NCBI GenBank assembly: GCA_937934115.1
Contig: CALHAH010000009.1
Coordinates: forward strand, 62,001-126,000
Length of the DNA: 64,000 nucleotides
DNA from: an uncultured Thermoanaerobaculum sp.
GTDB lineage: Bacteria > Acidobacteriota > Thermoanaerobaculia > Thermoanaerobaculales > Thermoanaerobaculaceae
Direction of reading: 5' to 3'
Shown here: in pieces, positions 1 through 9,188 of the stretch
Layout: each line of letters begins with the position of its first letter
Position numbering within the stretch: position 1 is the stretch's first letter
Position numbers and translations under genes: made by a program
Notes under the pieces: model-generated
The model's input: the letters and a program-made list of their open reading frames with translations, nothing else
What the model was told of the DNA's origin: nothing
Databases searched by the model: none

Positions 1-2
1 TG

Positions 3-683
3 GTTGTCCCTGGCGACGCCCCGCTTTTGACAAGCCAAAGCTTGCACCGGCTGCGAACCGTTGGGGAGCAGGAGAAGGCCGCCTGCACCCTGCTTTCGGC
101 AGTTCTTACGGATGGTGGTTCTTACGGTCGCATCCTACGGCGGGAAGGAAGGGTGGTGGCCATTGTGGAGGCACGGGATGCCACCCCGGAACAGCTGGCC
201 ATACGCGAGGTGAACGCTGGGGTTTACGTTTTTGATGTGGCCAAAGTTCACCCCTTGCTTGCGGAGCTGGCCCCCACCAATAGCCAAGGCGAGTACTACC
301 TCACCGACGTGGTGGCAGCCATGGTGGCCCGTGGCGAGAACGTGATCGGGGTGTGCCTCGACGATGCGGAAGAGATGCTTGGGGTGAACACCCGCGAGGA
401 GCTGGCGCTGGTGAGCAAAAAGCTCAACGCTCGCCTGGTGCGGTATTGGCAGGAGCGTGGGGTTACCGTCCTGGACCCGGAAACCACATGGATCGAGGCG
501 GGTTGCGAGATAGGGCGCGACACGGTTTTGGAGCCCGGTGTGCACGTGCGGGGGCAGTGCCGGCTGGGGGAAGGGTGCCGAGTTGGCGCCCACAGCGTGC
601 TGGAAGACGTGGTGCTGGCGGCGCATAGCCGCGTGCCACCGTTGACCTTCTTCAAAGGGCAGGGGTTATGTGCGGCATCGTAG
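3..683 (+). CDS. glmU: UDP-N-acetylglucosamine pyrophosphorylase (GlmU-type), 5' truncated by the window, short C-terminal domain
   Basis: The reading frame is already open at the window's left edge, so the start lies outside. What is visible matches the second half of the GlmU nucleotidyltransferase domain (GDAPLL, YGRI, N-A-G-Y-V-F, the N-S-Q-G-E-Y-Y-L-T-D segment, GVN) followed by the first two or three hexapeptide turns of a left-handed beta helix. A normal GlmU then has about 180 more residues forming the acetyltransferase domain. Here the protein stops after VPPLTFFKGQ and a few residues. The stop is inside glmS, which overlaps by 16 bases, so there is no room for a frameshifted remainder. 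The uridylyltransferase step of UDP-GlcNAc synthesis should therefore be present, but GlcN-1-P acetylation probably comes from another protein. Pairing with glmS makes a pathway operon. Confidence 0.85.
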   Translation, partial: VVPGDAPLLTSQSLHRLRTVGEQEKAACTLLSAVLTDGGSYGRILRREGRVVAIVEARDATPEQLAIREVNAGVYVFDVAKVHPLLAELAPTNSQGEYYLTDVVAAMVARGENVIGVCLDDAEEMLGVNTREELALVSKKLNARLVRYWQERGVTVLDPETTWIEAGCEIGRDTVLEPGVHVRGQCRLGEGCRVGAHSVLEDVVLAAHSRVPPLTFFKGQGLCAAS

Positions 684-2476
684 GGTACGTGGGTTTTCGG
701 CAAGCGGTGCCTTTGGTTTTGGAGGCGCTACGGTGCCTGGAGTACCGGGGCTACGACTCGGCGGGGCTAGCGGTACACACCGGCAGCCACTTGCAGGTGT
801 TGCGGGCAGAGGGCAAGCTGGTCAACCTCCTGGAAAAAGCGTACGCGGCGTCCATCTCCGGGCAGGTGGCCATTGGCCACACGCGCTGGGCCACCCATGG
901 ACCACCGGTGGAGCGCAACGCCCACCCGCACACCGATGACCGAAAGCTTTGTGCCGTGGTGCACAACGGCATCATCGAAAACTACCTGGAACTCAAACAA
1001 GAGCTCCAGCGGGAGGGGGCGCATTTTGCTTCGGACACCGATAGCGAGGTCATTGCTCACCTGTTGGCGCGGGAGCAAGGCAGCCTCCTGGAGCGGGCAC
1101 TGCGGGTGCGCCGCCGCCTTGGCGGACAGTTTGCGGTGGTGGCCATGGACCGTCGGGAGCCCGGGGTGCTGGTGGCCTTCCGTCAAGGTCCACCGTTGGT
1201 TTTGGGTTTTGGCGAGGGCGAAACCCTCGTGGCTTCCGATCCTGCAGCGGTGGTGAGCCTCACCCGGCGTTGCCTGCACTTAGAAGACGGGGATGTGGCT
1301 CTGCTGTCGGCGCAGGGGGTGTACATCCTTGACGCGGCAGACCGGCCGACGAGCCGCGCCGAGGTGGTCTTGGATTGGGACGCCGGGCAGGTGGAAAGGG
1401 GCGGCTACAAGCACTTCATGCTCAAGGAAATCCACGAGCAGCCGGGGGCGTGTGCGCAAACCTTGCAGGTGCTGGTGGGGGAGCAAGGCTTTGATTTTTC
1501 CCGCTGGGGGCTTCCCCCGGAACGGTTACAGGCGCTTGCCAATGTGCACCTGGTGGCCTGTGGCACCTCTTGGCATGCGGCACACGTGGGCAAGTTTTAC
1601 CTGGAAAACCTAGCGGGGATTCCCTGCCAGGTGGACTACGCCAGCGAGTTCCGTTACCGAAAGCCCATCCTCCCCCCCGGGTCCCTGGTGGTGGGCATTA
1701 CGCAGTCGGGGGAGACCGCTGACACTTTGGCGGCCATGCGCTTCGCCAAGGAAAAGCAGGTGCCAGTGGCCAGCGTGTGCAACGTGCGCGGCGCCATGGC
1801 CGAAAGGCTTGCAGACGTTCAGCTGCCCACCAGTGCTGGCCCCGAAATCGGGGTGGCTTCCACCAAGGCCTTTACCTCACAGCTGGTGGCCCTTTTGGCT
1901 CTGGCTTTGGCATGGCGACGGGCCCGCGGCGAACCTGACGAGACCCTGGAAAGGCGGCTTTTGCAACTCCCTTACGACCTTCAGCAAGCTCTCCAGGCGG
2001 CGCCTCCCGTTGAGGCTGTGGCCGAAGACCTCCAGCATGCCCGCAACGCCTTGTACCTGGGGCGCGGCGTGCTTTACCCTATTGCTTTAGAAGGTGCCTT
2101 GAAGCTAAAGGAAATTTCTTACGTTCACGCCGAGGGCTACCCAGCGGGAGAAATGAAGCACGGTCCCATTGCCCTTTTGGATGAGAACTTCCCAGTGATT
2201 GGCTTGTGTCCGGCCTTTGAGCTCGCGGAGAAAACCCTTTCCAACCTAGAAGAAGTGCGGGCGCGCAAAGCCCCCGTGTACGTGGTGGGGGACAGCGAGC
2301 ACCCACGCTTGCGGGAGTTGGCGAAAAAACTCATCCCTCTGCCGCGCCTACCGTGGCCGCTTTTGCCCATCGTTTCGGTGGTGCCGCTGCAACTTCTGGC
2401 CTACCAAGTGGCGGTGCTGCGGGGTTGCGACGTGGACCAGCCGCGTAACTTGGCCAAAAGCGTCACCGTGGAGTAG
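668..2476 (+). CDS. glmS: Glutamine--fructose-6-phosphate aminotransferase (isomerizing)
   Basis: This 602-residue protein makes glucosamine-6-phosphate from fructose-6-phosphate and glutamine, the first committed step of amino-sugar and peptidoglycan precursor synthesis. It begins M-C-G-I-V-G-Y-V-G, so Cys2 is the N-terminal nucleophile of the class II glutamine amidotransferase domain (about residues 1-220). Two SIS sugar-isomerase domains follow (about 285-415 and 455-590). The C-terminus ends in A-K-S-V-T-V-E, with the catalytic lysine at about residue 597, as in E. coli GlmS. Length is normal for the family. The ATG at 668 follows a GGGG-rich ribosome site and overlaps the end of glmU, so no glmS ribozyme is possible directly upstream. 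Confidence 0.97.
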   Translation: MCGIVGYVGFRQAVPLVLEALRCLEYRGYDSAGLAVHTGSHLQVLRAEGKLVNLLEKAYAASISGQVAIGHTRWATHGPPVERNAHPHTDDRKLCAVVHNGIIENYLELKQELQREGAHFASDTDSEVIAHLLAREQGSLLERALRVRRRLGGQFAVVAMDRREPGVLVAFRQGPPLVLGFGEGETLVASDPAAVVSLTRRCLHLEDGDVALLSAQGVYILDAADRPTSRAEVVLDWDAGQVERGGYKHFMLKEIHEQPGACAQTLQVLVGEQGFDFSRWGLPPERLQALANVHLVACGTSWHAAHVGKFYLENLAGIPCQVDYASEFRYRKPILPPGSLVVGITQSGETADTLAAMRFAKEKQVPVASVCNVRGAMAERLADVQLPTSAGPEIGVASTKAFTSQLVALLALALAWRRARGEPDETLERRLLQLPYDLQQALQAAPPVEAVAEDLQHARNALYLGRGVLYPIALEGALKLKEISYVHAEGYPAGEMKHGPIALLDENFPVIGLCPAFELAEKTLSNLEEVRARKAPVYVVGDSEHPRLRELAKKLIPLPRLPWPLLPIVSVVPLQLLAYQVAVLRGCDVDQPRNLAKSVTVE

Positions 2477-2516
2477 GCCTTTTCCCAGGTACAATGCCCG
2501 CCTACGGGAGGAAGGC

Positions 2517-4640
2517 GTGCGTTTCTTGGAGGAGTTGGATCCTGAGCAAAGGGAAGCTGTCACCCACGGCGAAGGGCCGCTTTTGGTGGTGGCGGGGGCT
2601 GGTTCGGGCAAGACAAGGGTTCTTACCTACCGTATTGCCTGGCTTTTGGCCTCGCGACGAGCGCAAGCTCACAACATTTTGGCGGTTACCTTTACCAACA
2701 AAGCGGCGAGGGAAATGGCGGAACGCGTGGAAAAGCTTTTGGGGGGGCCGTTACGGGGTGGTTTTGTGGGTACCTTTCACCGCTTTGCCTTGACCCTCTT
2801 GCGGCAACACCCGGAAAAGGTGGGGCTTCCGTCCCGCTTTGCCATTGCGGATGAGGAGGAACAGAGGCGGCTGGTAGACCAGGTGCTCAAAGAATTGGGC
2901 ATTCCCGCTACCCAGCTTTCGCCGCGCACAGCTCGGGCCGCTATTTCGCGGTGGAAAAACGGCTCAGCTGGGCTGGGTTCTGACGTTTTGTTGGCGGTGC
3001 TGGCGCGCTACCAGGAAAGGCTCAAGGAAGCCGGTGCTGTGGATTTTGACGACATGCTGGTGCTGGGGGTGAAGCTCCTTTCGGAAGAGGCCCACGTACG
3101 GCAAAGCTTGCGCCAGCGTTTCACGTACTTTTTGGTGGATGAGTTTCAAGACACCAACCCCGTGCAAATGGAACTCCTTCGGCATTTGGCAGGCCCCAAC
3201 CCCAACCTTACGGCGGTGGGAGACGAGGACCAAAGCATTTACCGCTTTCGGGGGGCAGAACTGGAGCACATCCTGCGCTTTGAGCACACCTACCCGGGTG
3301 CCAAAGTGCTCACGCTGGGCAACAACTACCGATCGGCCGAACCCATTCTCCAAGCCGCAGCGGCGGTCATTGCTCACAACAGCCGGCGAAGGCCAAAGGT
3401 TCTCCGGTCACGCGGTGGGCACGGGGAGCCGGTTCGGGTGCTTGCGGCGGCCGATGAAAGCGACGAAGCGAGCCTCGTGGTGGCGGACATCCGCCGGGAG
3501 CGCGCGGCGGGGCGCACATCCATAGCTGTTCTTTTCCGTATCAACGCCCTTTCCCGGCCGTTTGAGGCGGAGCTGGTGCGCTGGGGTGTACCCTACCGCG
3601 TGGTGGGGGGTGTCCGTTTTTGGGACCGCGCGGAAGTGCGCGATGCGTTGGCGTACCTCCGGCTGGTAGCCAACCCCGATGACGGCCTTGCCTTCGTTCG
3701 CGTGGTAAACGTGCCAGCGCGAGGACTGGGGGCCGTCACCTTGGAGCGCCTGCAGCAAGCAGCCCGTGCTTTGGGGTGTTCGCTGCCTGAAGCTTCCCGC
3801 CGCCTTCCGGAAACCCTCACCCCCCGGGCGCGGGAGGCTTTAGCCCAGTTTTGGCAGCTGGTGGACTTTCTCCGTCAGCGAGCTAACGACCCCTTACGCC
3901 AGCTGGTTACAGAGCTCCTGCAGCGATCCGGTTTAACCGCTCAGTACGATAGCCGCGACGAAGAGGACCGGGCGCGCCTGGCCAACCTTGACCAACTGGT
4001 GAGCGCTGCCGCTGAGGCGGAGCAGCGTGGCCTCACCCTTACCAGCTTCTTGGACGAGGTGGCACTCTTGTCCGACGCTGATGCCGAAACCGCACCCCAA
4101 TCGGTGCTGCTCTCCACCCTTCACGCTGCCAAAGGGCTGGAGTTTGACGTGGTGTACTTGGTGGGTTTGGAGGAGGGGCTTTTGCCGCTGATGCGGGGGG
4201 AGGAAGCGGAGCTTTCCGACGAGGAAGAAGAGCGTCGGCTTCTGTACGTGGGCATGACCAGGGCCCGCAAGAAGCTGGTACTCACCTGGGCTCGCACCCG
4301 GCGGCTGCACGGAGAAACCCGCACCACGCGCCCCTGCCGGTTCCTTGCCGAGTTGCCACCTGACGTCCGCCGGGAAGGCGTGACGCCTTTGCCTCAACCG
4401 CGTTGGGCACCTCCGCCCCACCCCCAGCCACGGCAGGAGGCCCCCAGCCAGGCGATCGCGGACAACGGTTTTCGCCCAGGGATGAAGGTGGAACACCCCA
4501 CCTTTGGCCGCGGTGTGGTGCTGCAGGTGCAAGCTTCCGGAGCGCAAACCCGGGTGGTGGTGTTCTTCGATCGGGCAGGAAAAAAGACCCTTTTGCCCAG
4601 TGTTGTCACGCTTAAGGTGCTTACCTCTCCCCGAGGGTAA
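2517..4640 (+). CDS. UvrD/PcrA-type superfamily I DNA helicase
   Basis: A 707-residue 3'-5' DNA helicase for repair and replication restart. It shows the SF1A motifs in order: Q-motif L-D-P-E-Q-R-E-A-V, Walker A GAGSGKT (about residues 27-33), motif II D-E-F-Q-D, motif III G-D-E-D-Q-S-I-Y-R-F-R-G-A, motif IV N-Y-R-S, and motifs V/VI (H-A-A-K-G-L-E and V-G-M-T-R-A). The C-terminus (about 650-705, G-M-K-V-E-H-P-T-F-G-R-G) is the Tudor-like RNA-polymerase-binding module typical of PcrA/UvrD rather than Rep. The GTG start at 2517 has a strong GGGAGGAAG ribosome site. A TACAAT hexamer at 2490-2495 could be a -10 for this gene, but I see no convincing -35. Confidence 0.93.
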   Translation: MRFLEELDPEQREAVTHGEGPLLVVAGAGSGKTRVLTYRIAWLLASRRAQAHNILAVTFTNKAAREMAERVEKLLGGPLRGGFVGTFHRFALTLLRQHPEKVGLPSRFAIADEEEQRRLVDQVLKELGIPATQLSPRTARAAISRWKNGSAGLGSDVLLAVLARYQERLKEAGAVDFDDMLVLGVKLLSEEAHVRQSLRQRFTYFLVDEFQDTNPVQMELLRHLAGPNPNLTAVGDEDQSIYRFRGAELEHILRFEHTYPGAKVLTLGNNYRSAEPILQAAAAVIAHNSRRRPKVLRSRGGHGEPVRVLAAADESDEASLVVADIRRERAAGRTSIAVLFRINALSRPFEAELVRWGVPYRVVGGVRFWDRAEVRDALAYLRLVANPDDGLAFVRVVNVPARGLGAVTLERLQQAARALGCSLPEASRRLPETLTPRAREALAQFWQLVDFLRQRANDPLRQLVTELLQRSGLTAQYDSRDEEDRARLANLDQLVSAAAEAEQRGLTLTSFLDEVALLSDADAETAPQSVLLSTLHAAKGLEFDVVYLVGLEEGLLPLMRGEEAELSDEEEERRLLYVGMTRARKKLVLTWARTRRLHGETRTTRPCRFLAELPPDVRREGVTPLPQPRWAPPPHPQPRQEAPSQAIADNGFRPGMKVEHPTFGRGVVLQVQASGAQTRVVVFFDRAGKKTLLPSVVTLKVLTSPRG

Positions 4641-4651
4641 ACTGGCAGGTC

Positions 4652-6673
4652 ATGAGGGTGAGGCTTTTCCTGCTGCTATGGCTGGTAGCCCCGGTATGGG
4701 GGTTGGAGGTGGCGGTTCGGGACGCCATCAACCCGGGGCTTGGTCCACCTCCGGCAGACGTGGCACGGGGTACCCCGGCGGCTTCTTTTCGCGGTTTCCT
4801 TTCGGCATGCGCGGCGGAGGACTTTCGGCGGGCTGCGCATTTCTTGGACCTTGCGGAAATCCCGAAAGAACAGCAAGCCGCCCTGGGCCCGGAGGTGGCG
4901 GAAAAGCTTTGCCGGGTACTTTCTCGCCTTTCTGCGCGGGCCCAGGCCGTAACCTCAGAAAGCCCGGAGGGACCCGTGGAAGGCGGGGTGCCGCTCAACA
5001 CGGTGGTGGCCTTGCGCTTTTCCCGCTCGGGGATTTCCGGTGAGGTGTGGCTGCGGCGTACCCGGGACGCTGCCACCGGCGAGTTGGCTTGGCTTTTCAC
5101 CAGGAGAACCGTGTCTTCAGCGCCCTTTTGGTACCGCGTGGTGGTGGAAGGCAAAAAACCCACTGCGCAAGCCCAGCTCAACCCTGGTCTAACTGCTGCC
5201 ACCGACCTTTCTCAAGGAAGTCCCAGGGAAGCCCTTGAGGCCTTCTTGGAAGCGGCACGCCAGGGCAACTTCGAGCAAGCGGCGCACTACTTGGACCTCT
5301 CGACCGTTCCAGAAGACCAGCAGGCGGTGCAGGGGCCGCTTTTGGCCCGCCGCCTTTTCCTGGTGAGCGTCCGCCGCAACCTTTTGCAACCGGAAAGGGT
5401 AAGCAACGATCCCGCCGGAACCCCGGAGCTGGGGTTACCCGAAGATCGGGAGCGGGTGGGTGTGTTGGAAGTGCGGGGTCGGCAGGTGGATTTGCTTTTG
5501 GCGGATCGTTACGACCCGGGAGTGGGTCACCGCTGGGTGTTCGCGCCGGAAACCGTGGCGGAAATCCCCACCCTTTACCGGCGTCACGGGTTTGGGTGGG
5601 TGGGGGACCATTTGCCCACGGTCTTCTTTGCCGTTTCCTTTGTTGGCCTCGCCCTCTGGCAATGGGTGACCTTGGCACTGTTGCTTTCCTTGGGCTTTTG
5701 GGTCTCCCGGCGGTTGGGGCATTTTGTGGCGCTTTTGGCCCGTGGCTTGGCAGCTCGAACCGGGGTGCGTTGGGACGATGCACTGGCAGAAGCCTTGGAC
5801 GGCCCTGCGGGGCTTTGGCTTTGGAGCGTGTTGCTGTGGGGTGGTGGCAGCTTTTTAGGGCTCATGACCACGGCTGTGGCGAAAGCTTTGGTCAAGCTCT
5901 TGGCCATCGTGGCCTCCACCTGGTTTTTCTTCAGGCTTTGGGATCGCCTTTCCTCCCAATGGTCTTCCCTGGCCCAGGAAAAGCACAGCTTGGTGTTTGG
6001 GTTTATCCCCATCTTCAGGCGTATTGGCCGCATTCTGGTGGTGACCTTCGGCTTGTTGGCCGTACTGCACGTGGTGGGCGTGCCGGTAACCACGGCGCTG
6101 GCCGGCCTGGGCATTGGCGGCGTAGCCGTAGCCTTTGCCGCGCAAAAGACCTTGGAAAACATCTTTGCCGCTGTGGCCATTGCTGCTGACCGCCCCTTTT
6201 CCTTGGGCGATACCGTGCGCATCGGTTCGTTGGTGGGCACGGTGGAAGATTTGGGTTTGCGTTCCACCCGCATTCGCACGTTTGAGCGAACGGTGGTTAC
6301 GGTTCCCAACAGCACCGTGGTGGGTAGCGAGGTGGTGAATCTTTCGGCCCGCGACCGCATGCTGTACAACCCCACCCTGAGCCTGGTGTACGACACGCAT
6401 CCGGAAAAACTGCGGCGCGTTTTGGCGGCCATCCGGGAGCTCCTGGCTACCCATCCGCGCGTGGTGCAGGAGGGGGCCCGCTGCCGGTTCCGAGGCTTTG
6501 GGGAATCGGCGCTGCTGGTGGAAATCTACTGCCACCTGCAAACCCAGGATTGGGGGGAGTACCTAGCCTTGGCGGAAGAGCTCAACTTCTCTGTGGCTGA
6601 GATTGTGGCGCGCGAAGGTTCGGCATTTGCCTTCCCCACGCGAACCGTGTACGTGGCCGGTAGCGCCAGTTAG
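4652..6673 (+). CDS. Mechanosensitive channel MscS-family protein with tandem periplasmic repeats
   Basis: A 673-residue membrane protein. It starts with a signal peptide (M-R-V-R-L-F-L-L-L-W, cleavage near V-W-G). Two tandem copies of a domain of about 120 residues follow. Each carries an A-A-H-(F/Y)-L-D-L...P-(K/E)-(E/D)-Q-Q-A...G-P motif (about residues 55-85 and 205-235) and then a beta-rich part. About four or five transmembrane helices come next (about 330-480). The MscS core contains the glycine/alanine-rich pore helix (A-L-A-G-L-G-I-G-G-V-A-V-A-F-A-A-Q) and the beta-domain motif L-G-D-T-V-R-I-G with T-V-P-N-S. Its likely role is osmotic pressure release in the inner membrane. The stop overlaps the convergent hutI stop by four bases. 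Confidence 0.9.
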   Translation: MRVRLFLLLWLVAPVWGLEVAVRDAINPGLGPPPADVARGTPAASFRGFLSACAAEDFRRAAHFLDLAEIPKEQQAALGPEVAEKLCRVLSRLSARAQAVTSESPEGPVEGGVPLNTVVALRFSRSGISGEVWLRRTRDAATGELAWLFTRRTVSSAPFWYRVVVEGKKPTAQAQLNPGLTAATDLSQGSPREALEAFLEAARQGNFEQAAHYLDLSTVPEDQQAVQGPLLARRLFLVSVRRNLLQPERVSNDPAGTPELGLPEDRERVGVLEVRGRQVDLLLADRYDPGVGHRWVFAPETVAEIPTLYRRHGFGWVGDHLPTVFFAVSFVGLALWQWVTLALLLSLGFWVSRRLGHFVALLARGLAARTGVRWDDALAEALDGPAGLWLWSVLLWGGGSFLGLMTTAVAKALVKLLAIVASTWFFFRLWDRLSSQWSSLAQEKHSLVFGFIPIFRRIGRILVVTFGLLAVLHVVGVPVTTALAGLGIGGVAVAFAAQKTLENIFAAVAIAADRPFSLGDTVRIGSLVGTVEDLGLRSTRIRTFERTVVTVPNSTVVGSEVVNLSARDRMLYNPTLSLVYDTHPEKLRRVLAAIRELLATHPRVVQEGARCRFRGFGESALLVEIYCHLQTQDWGEYLALAEELNFSVAEIVAREGSAFAFPTRTVYVAGSAS

Positions 6674-7926
6674 GCCGCAAAAACCCCGTCTCGAACAACC
6701 ACCTGGCCTTTTTTCACCACGTGGCGCACCAGGTTGACGCCAAAATGGTAGACGAGGTGCTTGTGGTTCGGGGCTTCCAAAACCACCAAATCCGCCTGTT
6801 TGCCCACCTCCAGGCTACCCAGGCGGTGGGCTAAGCCCAGGGCGGCAGCCGCGTTGAGGGTAGCCGCCACCAGTGCTTCTTCCGAGGACATACCGGCGCC
6901 GAGACACGCAAGCTGCATGATGGCGGTCATAGATTCGGTGTGGGAAGAACCGGGATTGCAGTCGGTGGCTAGGGCCACTGGCACACCGGCACCTATGAGC
7001 TCCCGCACCGGGGCGTAACGATCGCGCAAGAAAAACGAAACGCCGGGCAAAACCACGGCCACCACGCCAGCCTGAGCTAATGCCCGCATGCCTTCCCGAG
7101 ACACGTGGAGAAGGTGGGAGGCGGCAAGCGCTCCTAACTCGGCAGCCAGCTGGGCGCCGCCCAAGGGGAAAAGCTCGTCAGCGTGAAGGTGGATGTTCCA
7201 ACCGTAGGACTTGGCCGGGGCCAAAAGCCTTCGCGTTTGCTCCGGCGAAAACACCCCTTTTTCACAGAAGACATCCACGCCTTGGGCCAATCCGGCAGCG
7301 GCGATGGCCGGATACATCTCCTCCAAAACCAAATCCACATACCCATCGGGATTGTGGCGCCACTCCGGGGGCACCTCGTGCGCGGGCATGGCTGTGGGGA
7401 TGATTTCCACCGGCTGCAGTTGGCTAGCCCTTTGCAAAACGCGTAGTTGCTTGAGCTCGCTTTCGGTGTTTAGCCCATACCCGGATTTGGCCTCGGTGGT
7501 GGTGGTGCCGTGAAGCAGTTGCCGCGCAAGCCTCAAGAGCGTGAGGCGCAAAAGCTCGTCCTCGCTTGCTTGCCTGGTGGCAGCCACGGTCTTGACGATG
7601 CCGCCACCGGAAGCGGCAATTTGGGCGTAGGTCTCGCCGGCCAACCGCCGGTCAAACTCATCCTCCCGGTAGCCGGCAAAGGGAAGATGGGTATGGGGGT
7701 CCACAAAACCGGGAATGACACAGCCCCCTTGCGCATCTAGCTCTTGGGTGGCGGGGGGAAAAAGACGATCGTGCTCCTGCCGGCTACCCACAAACGCGAT
7801 GGTTTCCCCTTGGCAGCGAACGACTGCTTGCGAGAAGATGCGCACCTGACCCTGGGCAAGACCGCACGCTGGACCCTTGCCTGTCGGTGTGACCACTTGG
7901 GACGCGTTGACAACCAAAAGACTCAC
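6670..7926 (-). CDS. hutI: Imidazolonepropionase
   Basis: The 418-residue amidohydrolase converts 4-imidazolone-5-propanoate to N-formimino-glutamate in histidine degradation. Visible family signatures are the metal-binding D-P-H-T-H-L-P-F-A-G (about residues 79-88), G-G-G-I-V-K-T-V, K-S-G-Y-G-L, H-L-H-A-D-E, and the late T-D-C-N-P-G-S-S. Length fits the family (about 400-420). It overlaps the upstream DivIVA-domain gene by four bases (ATGA), so the two are co-transcribed. No hutH, hutU or formiminoglutamate hydrolase gene is next to it, so the rest of the pathway must lie elsewhere. Confidence 0.95.
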   Translation of the reverse strand: MSLLVVNASQVVTPTGKGPACGLAQGQVRIFSQAVVRCQGETIAFVGSRQEHDRLFPPATQELDAQGGCVIPGFVDPHTHLPFAGYREDEFDRRLAGETYAQIAASGGGIVKTVAATRQASEDELLRLTLLRLARQLLHGTTTTEAKSGYGLNTESELKQLRVLQRASQLQPVEIIPTAMPAHEVPPEWRHNPDGYVDLVLEEMYPAIAAAGLAQGVDVFCEKGVFSPEQTRRLLAPAKSYGWNIHLHADELFPLGGAQLAAELGALAASHLLHVSREGMRALAQAGVVAVVLPGVSFFLRDRYAPVRELIGAGVPVALATDCNPGSSHTESMTAIMQLACLGAGMSSEEALVAATLNAAAALGLAHRLGSLEVGKQADLVVLEAPNHKHLVYHFGVNLVRHVVKKGQVVVRDGVFAA

Positions 7927-8447
7927 GGCTGGGGTTTGGGCTCGCGCAGACGGGGACGTAGCACGGTCAGACTTGCCGCTTCGCTTTCCCGTTTTTCTGC
8001 AGCTTCGTCGTCCTTGGCCAGGCCTAAGAGCAGTTCCGCCAATCGCTTAAGATCAGCCCGCGCTGCGCGTCTTTGGCTCTTTAATTGGGCAATCACGTTT
8101 TCCACCGCTTCCGCTCGCGCTCGCGCTTCCTCCACCAGGCGGTCAGCTAAGGCTTGCGCTTCGTTAATGATCCTTTGGGCCTCGGCTTCGGCTTTCGCTA
8201 CGGTGGCTTCTGCGGTTTTTTGCGCGGCAATGAGCGCCTCGTTCAAGGCCTCGCTTTGCGATCGGTACTCTTCCAGCTGGCGGGAGAGCATTTCCACTTG
8301 GGCTCGCAGCTCGCCCCGCAACTTAGCTTCCTCCTCTACCTGTTCCGCCAGGCCGCGCAAGAACTCGCGCACGGCTTCCGGATCGTAGCCGCGCAGCTTG
8401 GTGGGGAAGGACGCCCCTTGGATTTCCAGTGGTGTGAGACGGTGCAT
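7923..8447 (-). CDS. DivIVA-domain coiled-coil protein
   Basis: A 174-residue protein. The first 35 residues match the DivIVA N-terminal membrane-binding module: L-T-P-L-E-I, then F, then the L-R-G-Y-D-P-E-A-V-R-E-F-L signature. After this comes a long charged, alanine-rich coiled coil (about 35-150) and a short basic, proline-rich tail. DivIVA-like proteins sit at curved membrane (poles, division site) and recruit growth or division factors. The role in this organism is not known. A ribosome site GGGAGGTTGACC precedes the ATG. The downstream overlap with hutI looks like a chance operon fusion, not a functional link. Confidence 0.85.
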   Translation of the reverse strand: MHRLTPLEIQGASFPTKLRGYDPEAVREFLRGLAEQVEEEAKLRGELRAQVEMLSRQLEEYRSQSEALNEALIAAQKTAEATVAKAEAEAQRIINEAQALADRLVEEARARAEAVENVIAQLKSQRRAARADLKRLAELLLGLAKDDEAAEKRESEAASLTVLRPRLREPKPQP

Positions 8448-8501
8448 GAGGTCAACCTCCCAAATGTTGAGCTTACCACGGGCGCAAAAAGCTGATGCGG
8501 C

Positions 8502-9188
8502 TTACCGTCTTTCCCCGAAAAGCGCCCGACCAAGCCGTACCCAAGTGGCTCCCTCCTCCACAGCAACCCAAAAGTCCTCGGACATCCCCATGGAAAGTTC
8601 CAGTGGCTTTACGTGCCACCTGGCCGCGAGGTGTTGGGCCAATTCCCGCAATCGCCGAAAGTAAGGGCGGGAGCGTTCGGGGTCAGGGTGGTACGGGGGA
8701 ACGGTGAGAAGACCGGTAAGCTCCAGGTGAGGGCAGCGCTGGAGAATATGGGCCACCAGGGGCTGCACGTCCTCCTCCAGGGCCCCGCTCTTTTGGGGCT
8801 CCCTCCCCAGGTTGACCTCCACCATAACGGGCATGACCTTGTGCCGCGCTGCCAAAAACTGTTCCAGGGTATCGGCCAGAGCGACACGGTCCACGGTGGC
8901 AATGACATCAAAAAGCTCAATGGCTTTTTTTGCTTTGTTTCTTTGGAGGGGCCCGACCAAGTGCCAAGACGTGTCCAGGCGTACTGCCGGCCTTTTGACC
9001 GCGGCTTCCTGGACGCGGTTTTCGCCAATGGCGTCCACCCCCGCCGCAACGGCTTCCTCCACCATGGCGGCGGGGTGGGTTTTGGTAACAGCCAGTATCT
9101 TCACCTCATGGGGGTTGCGACCGGCTTTCGCACAGGCCTGTGAGATCCTCTCGCGCACTGCGGCCAAACGGGCAGCCACCGTACTCAT
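8502..9188 (-). CDS. yggS: YggS-family pyridoxal phosphate homeostasis protein
   Basis: This 228-residue protein is a PLP-binding alanine-racemase-fold protein of the YggS/PROSC family, which buffers free pyridoxal phosphate. Signatures are the PLP lysine in I-L-A-V-T-K-T, G-E-N-R-V-Q-E, W-H-L-V-G-P-L-Q-R-N-K, and the C-terminal L-S-M-G-M-S-E-D-F. The frame is open further upstream, but the ATG at 9188 overlaps the upstream RNase H stop as ATGA and gives the normal family N-terminus (M-S-T-V-A-A-R-L), so I chose it. In the family W-H-F-I-G is usual; L for F here is minor. Confidence 0.93.
   Translation of the reverse strand: MSTVAARLAAVRERISQACAKAGRNPHEVKILAVTKTHPAAMVEEAVAAGVDAIGENRVQEAAVKRPAVRLDTSWHLVGPLQRNKAKKAIELFDVIATVDRVALADTLEQFLAARHKVMPVMVEVNLGREPQKSGALEEDVQPLVAHILQRCPHLELTGLLTVPPYHPDPERSRPYFRRLRELAQHLAARWHVKPLELSMGMSEDFWVAVEEGATWVRLGRALFGERR

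Noticed and set aside
668-700. glmS ribozyme upstream of glmS
   Set aside because: The upstream bases are glmU coding sequence that overlaps glmS; there is no leader to hold it.
5584-6432. A 282-codon minus-strand open frame
   Set aside because: It is antisense to the MscS-family gene; no domain is recognisable.
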